This document shows, piece by piece, positions 33,401-36,776 of a stretch of DNA of 36,776 nt. This DNA comes from Candidatus Acetothermia bacterium (GTDB lineage Bacteria > Bipolaricaulota > Bipolaricaulia > Bipolaricaulales > Bipolaricaulaceae): assembly GCA_003563005.1 (NCBI GenBank), contig PWTC01000080.1, positions 1 through 36,776 on the forward strand, read 5' to 3'. The first letter of the stretch is position 1, and every line of letters starts with the position of its first letter. The notes under the pieces were generated by a model. It searched no databases. It worked only from the letters and a program-made list of their open reading frames with translations, and was not told the DNA's origin. The translations under genes were made by a program, and so were the position numbers.

Positions 33401-34579
33401 ATGCGTTTCCTGGTCGCCGGGGGAGGCGTCGCCGGTGTCACGGCAGCCCAACGGCTGCGCACGGCCGCGCCCAATGCGGCGGTTACGCTGCTCGATGCCG
33501 AGTCGGTGCCGTATTACCTGCGGCCCGGGCTGATCGATGTGATCGCCGGCAGGAAGACGCTGTCGGCGATCACACCCTTCTCACGCGGCTGGTTCCGCGA
33601 TCACGAGATCGACTACCGACTGGCGGCTTCCGTCACTGAGCTCGATCTGATACGGAGAGGGGTGAAGCTGGACTCTGGGGACCGGTTCACCTATGACAGG
33701 CTGTTGCTCGCGCTCGGGGCGGAGGCCGCCTGTCCGCGCTTCCCCGGGGCTCCGCGCGCGGAGCTCTTCACCCTGCGCAGCGCTTTGGATGCGAATGAGA
33801 TCGTCGCCCGAGCGGCGCTGTCGCGTCACGCCGTCGTGGTCGGCGGGGGATGGCTCGGCCTGGAGACGGCGCGTGCGCTGCAGACGCGCGGGCTGCGAGT
33901 CGCGGTCGTGGAGCGCGAACCGCGCCTCCTTCCACGACAACTGGACGACGAGGGCTCGGCCGTGTTGGCTTCTGTGCTGGGAAGGTTCGGGATCGCATTG
34001 CACGCAGGTGTCGCGGGACTGGAACTGGTGGGGCGAGGACCGCTGGATAGTGTAGTGCTTTCGACAGGGGAGCGGCTGCCGGCGGAACTGGCCGTTGTGG
34101 CTGCCGGGATTCGCTGCCGCTCGACGCTGCCGGCACAAGCTGGTCTGGATGTTGCCCGCGGGGTCCGCGTCGATGCGTTCGTGAATACCTCCGACTGTTC
34201 CGTGTTCGCAGCCGGGGATGTGGCTGAGTGGGAAGGTCGCGTCTACGGGACCGTCGCCGCTGCGCGCGAGCAGGGGATGGTCGCGGCGGCGAACATGCAC
34301 GAGCGGGGCTCGGCGGAATACCGTGGCACGATCCCCTCCAACCGACTGAAGGTGCTGGGTGTGGATCTCGTGTGTGCGGGCGACACCCAGCCCGAGGGGG
34401 GGCCGCTGACCGAGCATCGGTTCTCCGATCGCGAGGTCGGGAGCTACCGTAAGCTCGTACTGTACCCGGATGGGCGCATCGCAGGTTCGGTCGCGCTCGG
34501 CGCTGGCGCAGTCGAGTTCGGCGCCCTGGTGGATCGCCCTGAGCCGGTCGGAGATCCTGAGGCTTTGCTACTCGGCTGA
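33401..34579 (+). CDS. FAD-dependent NADH:rubredoxin reductase-like protein
   Basis: This 392-residue flavoprotein belongs to the pyridine-nucleotide disulfide oxidoreductase fold. The FAD motif is AGGGVAGVTAAQRL (6-19), the NAD motif is VVVGGGWLGLETARAL (about 144-160), and VFAAGDVAEW is the second FAD contact. YYLRPGLIDVIAG is like nitrite reductase and NADH:rubredoxin reductase (Nror) groups. Directly after a rubredoxin gene, the role of reducing rubredoxin with NADH is the best reading. No redox-active CxxxxC is present, as expected for this group. Confidence 0.85.
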   Translation: MRFLVAGGGVAGVTAAQRLRTAAPNAAVTLLDAESVPYYLRPGLIDVIAGRKTLSAITPFSRGWFRDHEIDYRLAASVTELDLIRRGVKLDSGDRFTYDRLLLALGAEAACPRFPGAPRAELFTLRSALDANEIVARAALSRHAVVVGGGWLGLETARALQTRGLRVAVVEREPRLLPRQLDDEGSAVLASVLGRFGIALHAGVAGLELVGRGPLDSVVLSTGERLPAELAVVAAGIRCRSTLPAQAGLDVARGVRVDAFVNTSDCSVFAAGDVAEWEGRVYGTVAAAREQGMVAAANMHERGSAEYRGTIPSNRLKVLGVDLVCAGDTQPEGGPLTEHRFSDREVGSYRKLVLYPDGRIAGSVALGAGAVEFGALVDRPEPVGDPEALLLG

Positions 34580-34620
34580 CTAGGGCCTCCAGGTGTCGAC
34601 CGGGTGTCCCTCGGCAAGGG

Positions 34621-34649
34621 TTGGACGGAGGCGCGAGGTTGGCTATAAT
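34621..34649 (+). promoter_or_regulatory. Near-consensus promoter of the perR gene
   Basis: TTGGAC (34621-34626) and TATAAT (34644-34649) are exactly 17 bp apart. The expected start, near 34656, falls on or next to in-frame ATG codons at 34654 and 34663, so the message would have no leader or only a few bases. Confidence 0.75.
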
Positions 34650-34662
34650 GCAAATGAGAAAC

Positions 34663-35067
34663 ATGAGCAAGAACTGGCGCTGGACACGGCAACGACGTAG
34701 TGTACTTGAGGCGCTGCGCGAGATGGAGGACCACCCCACCGCTGAGAGTGTGTACCGCATGCTCCGTGACCGGGGGGAGGCCATCAGTCTGGCGACGGTG
34801 TACCGAACGCTCAGGGCATTGGCCGACGATCGGGAGGCTCGGGCACTCTACGGCGCGGGGGCGGATCGGTTCGACGGGCGCACTGGGCCCCACTACCACT
34901 TCGTGTGCACCACCTGTGGGCGGATCATCGATCTGGCGATTCCCTATATGGACGAGCTTGACAGGTCGAAACTCAGCGCTGACGTGGAGGTGCATGGTCA
35001 CGAACTCACGTTCCGTGGGCGATGTGGCGCCTGTTCTGGATCCGAGGAGGGATCAAGCGATGCATAG
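34663..35067 (+). CDS. perR: PerR/Fur-family peroxide-responsive regulator
   Basis: From ATG 34663 the product is 134 residues. The winged-helix part has TRQRRSVLEAL and LATVYRTLRALAD. The structural zinc site is Cys82 and Cys85 (FVCTTCG) with Cys121 and Cys124 (RCGAC). His24, Asp71, His77, His79 and Asp90 fall at the positions of the PerR metal sensor site. Start codons at 34648 and 34654 are also in frame. The gene's own promoter overlaps its start, so any operator for self-control should lie near 34621-34660. It is followed directly by rubrerythrin, overlapping by eight bases. Confidence 0.85.
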   Translation: MSKNWRWTRQRRSVLEALREMEDHPTAESVYRMLRDRGEAISLATVYRTLRALADDREARALYGAGADRFDGRTGPHYHFVCTTCGRIIDLAIPYMDELDRSKLSADVEVHGHELTFRGRCGACSGSEEGSSDA

Positions 35068-35563
35068 GATGACGGAGACCAATCTCAAGGACGCGTTCGC
35101 CGGCGAATCCCAAGCCCACATGAAGTACCTGTTGTTCGCAGATGTGGCTGAAGGCGAAGGCAGGCCCAACCTGGCACGGCTGTTCCGGGCGATCGCGCAC
35201 GCAGAGCGCGTGCACGCGGCGAACCACCTCCGCGAGCTTGGGGGGATCGGGGACAGCGTTGCCAACCTGGGGGTGGCGATCGGCGGGGAGACCTTTGAGG
35301 TCGACGACATGTACCCCGCCTACCATGCGGTGGCCAAGCTACAAGGGGAGACGGGAGCGGTGCGCTCTACCCACTACGCGCTTGAGGCAGAGCGGATCCA
35401 TGCTGGCATGTACGAGCGGGCACGTGGCGTGCTTCAAGGGGGAAGCGATCTGACGTTGGGTGACGTGCACATCTGCTCGGTGTGCGGCTACACGGTCGAG
35501 GGAGAGGCCCCGGAGAACTGCCCCGTGTGCGGGGCGTCGCGGGCGAAGTTCATCGCGTACTAG
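35060..35563 (+). CDS. Rubrerythrin
   Basis: The 167-residue protein has a ferritin-like di-iron domain (Glu16 in GESQAHMKY; Glu49 and His52 in HAERVH; EAERIH at 109-114) and a C-terminal rubredoxin-like iron site (Cys139 and Cys142 in CSVCGY; Cys154 and Cys157 in CPVCGA). It reduces hydrogen peroxide to water with electrons from rubredoxin, encoded upstream. The ATG at 35060 has GAGGAGGGA upstream and overlaps the perR stop. Length is slightly shorter than classic rubrerythrins (about 190). Confidence 0.95.
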   Translation: MHRMTETNLKDAFAGESQAHMKYLLFADVAEGEGRPNLARLFRAIAHAERVHAANHLRELGGIGDSVANLGVAIGGETFEVDDMYPAYHAVAKLQGETGAVRSTHYALEAERIHAGMYERARGVLQGGSDLTLGDVHICSVCGYTVEGEAPENCPVCGASRAKFIAY

Positions 35564-35577
35564 CAGAGGAGGTAGAG

Positions 35578-36051
35578 ATGGGAGAGAAGGCAAGAGAGTT
35601 GGCAGGTAAGAACGTGGAGAAGGTCTTGGAAGAACTCAACCGCGCGTATGCGGACGAGTGGCTCGCTTTCTACCAGTACTGGGTCACAGCCAAAGTGCTC
35701 GAGGGTAGGTTCGCAGGACACGTGGCCGGAGAACTCAAGCGCTTGGCCATGGAGGAACTGGAGCACGCTGATGAGCTCGCCGATCGCATCGTGCAGCTCG
35801 GCGGACGGCCGCTGGCTCACCCCAAGCACTGGCTAGAGCGCTCCACCTGTGGCTACAAGGAACCCGCGCAGGATGCTCGGGATCTCGACGCGGCCATCCG
35901 AGCCACCATCGACGGGGAGCGGTGTGCGATCTCCGTGTACAGGAAGCTCGCCGACATGACCCGCGAGAGCGACTATGTCACGTTCCAGCTCATCCAGCAC
36001 ATCCTCGAGGAGGAACTGGAGCACGAGGACACGTTCGAGAATCTGCTCTGA
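35578..36051 (+). CDS. DPSL/thioferritin-like ferritin-family protein
   Basis: The product is 157 residues, a four-helix ferritin-like protein with di-iron ligands Glu27 (DEWLA), Glu60 and His63 (EELEH), Glu114 (DGERC) and Glu146 and His149 (ELEHE). Two cysteines, Cys91 and Cys116, are 25 positions apart; this matches my memory of the Cys pair in Dps-like (DPSL) 'thioferritins' of Sulfolobus, where it sits by the di-iron site. Such cages use peroxide to oxidise iron. AGAGGAGG precedes the ATG at 35578. The neighbours fit peroxide defence. Confidence 0.82.
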   Translation: MGEKARELAGKNVEKVLEELNRAYADEWLAFYQYWVTAKVLEGRFAGHVAGELKRLAMEELEHADELADRIVQLGGRPLAHPKHWLERSTCGYKEPAQDARDLDAAIRATIDGERCAISVYRKLADMTRESDYVTFQLIQHILEEELEHEDTFENLL

Positions 36052-36079
36052 CTGCACTGCGTAACGAAAGGAGTGCCTC

Positions 36080-36724
36080 ATGGAACATACGATGCCTTTG
36101 ATCGGAGATCGTTTCCCAGACGTCGAGGTTCAATCCACGCACGGTAAGTTGTCCCTCCCTGAGCAGTACAAGGGGAAGTGGTTCGTCTTGTTCTCGCACC
36201 CGGCGGACTTCACCCCTGTGTGCACAACGGAGTTCGTCGCCTTTCAGAAGCGCTATGACACCTTCAAGAGCCTGAATACTGAGTTGCTAGGCCTTTCGAT
36301 CGACCAGGTGTTCTCACACATCAAGTGGGTGGACTGGATCCGCGACACCCTGAACGTCGAGATCCAGTTCCCCATCATCGCGGACACAGGGAAACTGGCC
36401 GAGACCCTGGGCATGATCCATCCCAACAAGGGTGCCAGCACGGTGCGTGCGGTGTTCATCGTGGATCCCAAGGGGATCGTGCGCGCCATCCTCTACTACC
36501 CGATGGAAATCGGGCGGAACATGGACGAGATCGTCCGTATGATCAGGGCGTTCCAGACCGCTGAGCAGCACAAGGTTGCTGTGCCGGCGGGGTGGCCGGA
36601 GAACGAGCTGATCGGCGACTCGGTCATCATCCCGCCGCCGGGCGACATCAAGACAGCCCGGGAGCGGACGAAAGAGCACACGTGTTACGATTGGTGGTTC
36701 TGCCACAAGAAGCTAGGAGGTTAG
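36080..36724 (+). CDS. Peroxiredoxin (Prx6/AhpC-type, archaeal-like)
   Basis: This 214-residue thiol peroxidase has the catalytic Cys48 in [12 protein letters not shown] and the long C-terminal arm of the Prx6 group. PSITADTG is seen as [15 protein letters not shown]. Two extra cysteines near the end, Cys202 and Cys208 in [12 protein letters not shown], could act as resolving residues, as in archaeal members. It reduces peroxides. AAAGGAG precedes the ATG at 36080, 28 bp after the DPSL stop. An ATG at 36092 is a less likely start. Confidence 0.94.
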   Translation: MEHTMPLIGDRFPDVEVQSTHGKLSLPEQYKGKWFVLFSHPADFTPVCTTEFVAFQKRYDTFKSLNTELLGLSIDQVFSHIKWVDWIRDTLNVEIQFPIIADTGKLAETLGMIHPNKGASTVRAVFIVDPKGIVRAILYYPMEIGRNMDEIVRMIRAFQTAEQHKVAVPAGWPENELIGDSVIIPPPGDIKTARERTKEHTCYDWWFCHKKLGG

Positions 36725-36726
36725 CC

Positions 36727-36776
36727 ATGCGCATTTCCGAGAAGATCCAGAGTGCGGACTGGCAGAAGGAGAAGCA
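36727..36776 (+). CDS. Superoxide reductase (desulfoferrodoxin/neelaredoxin), N-terminal fragment
   Basis: Only 16 residues are visible before the window ends: MRISEKIQSADWQKEK. The 'IQSADWxxEKH' start is typical of the one-iron superoxide reductases, which reduce superoxide to peroxide using rubredoxin. GGAGG precedes the ATG, which follows the peroxiredoxin stop by two bases. The place in a rubredoxin and rubrerythrin cluster supports the call. Metal ligands lie beyond the window. Confidence 0.75.
   Translation, partial: MRISEKIQSADWQKEK

Overview
The window is GC-rich bacterial chromosome, tightly packed with about 45 genes on both strands. It holds no rRNA, tRNA, CRISPR array, transposase or phage gene that I can see. 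The gene content fits an anaerobe or microaerophile with a diderm-type envelope: NiFe-hydrogenase maturation (hypCDE), a rubredoxin / rubrerythrin / peroxiredoxin / superoxide reductase oxygen-defence cluster, NAD-linked dihydroorotate dehydrogenase (pyrK-pyrD), several exported beta-rich proteins and three PKD-repeat lipoproteins. The exact lineage cannot be proved here. A deep-branching phylum such as Bipolaricaulota (OP1/Acetothermia) is my best guess, held loosely.

Layout. 1-1633 (minus): an AEC-type permease fragment and a PspC plus LiaF-like envelope-stress pair. 1725-1835: a solitary, almost perfect 26-bp inverted repeat resembling REP/RAYT-associated repeats. 1908-5030 (plus): a YdcF-like membrane protein, then the overlapping hypC-hypD-hypE operon. 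5043-8249 (minus): dnaX-ybaB-recR followed by an MBL-fold hydrolase, with an exported protein (8314-9420) upstream. 9523-12051 (plus): a bacterial trmY, a DUF2007 protein, pcm and threonine aldolase. 12135-15837 (plus): an exported protein, three PKD lipoproteins, and an endonuclease V fused to a cysteine-less alkyltransferase-like domain. 15878-17554 (minus): a lone urocanate hydratase. 17692-21777: a small barrel-like protein, a murE-type ligase, coaE (minus) and a larger exported protein. 21819-25193 (minus): a CPBP protease, the nifU/nifS iron-sulfur pair, a ribbon-helix-helix protein and a zinc ribbon. 25295-28359 (plus): a pyr operon (pyrK-pyrD-pyrF-pyrE) behind an intrinsic-terminator attenuator. 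28430-33131: a UvrD-like helicase (plus), then glmS and a DppA-type D-aminopeptidase (minus). 33236-36776 (plus): rubredoxin, NADH:rubredoxin-reductase-like flavoprotein, PerR/Fur, rubrerythrin, a DPSL thioferritin-like protein, peroxiredoxin and the start of a superoxide reductase.

How the genes fit together. The right-hand cluster reads as one electron-transfer route from NADH through rubredoxin to enzymes that remove superoxide and peroxide, with PerR as the likely regulator and iron storage included. HypCDE assembles the Fe(CN)2CO group of NiFe hydrogenases. NifU/NifS supplies the clusters that many of these proteins need. Several genes (trmY, murE, one PKD gene, perR) have a -10 box so close to the start codon, and no Shine-Dalgarno, that leaderless transcripts are likely. 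The most unusual items are the Atl-EndoV fusion, the bacterial TrmY, the pyr attenuator whose hairpin lies in an open frame continuous with pyrK, and the palindromic operator-like site at the nifS promoter.
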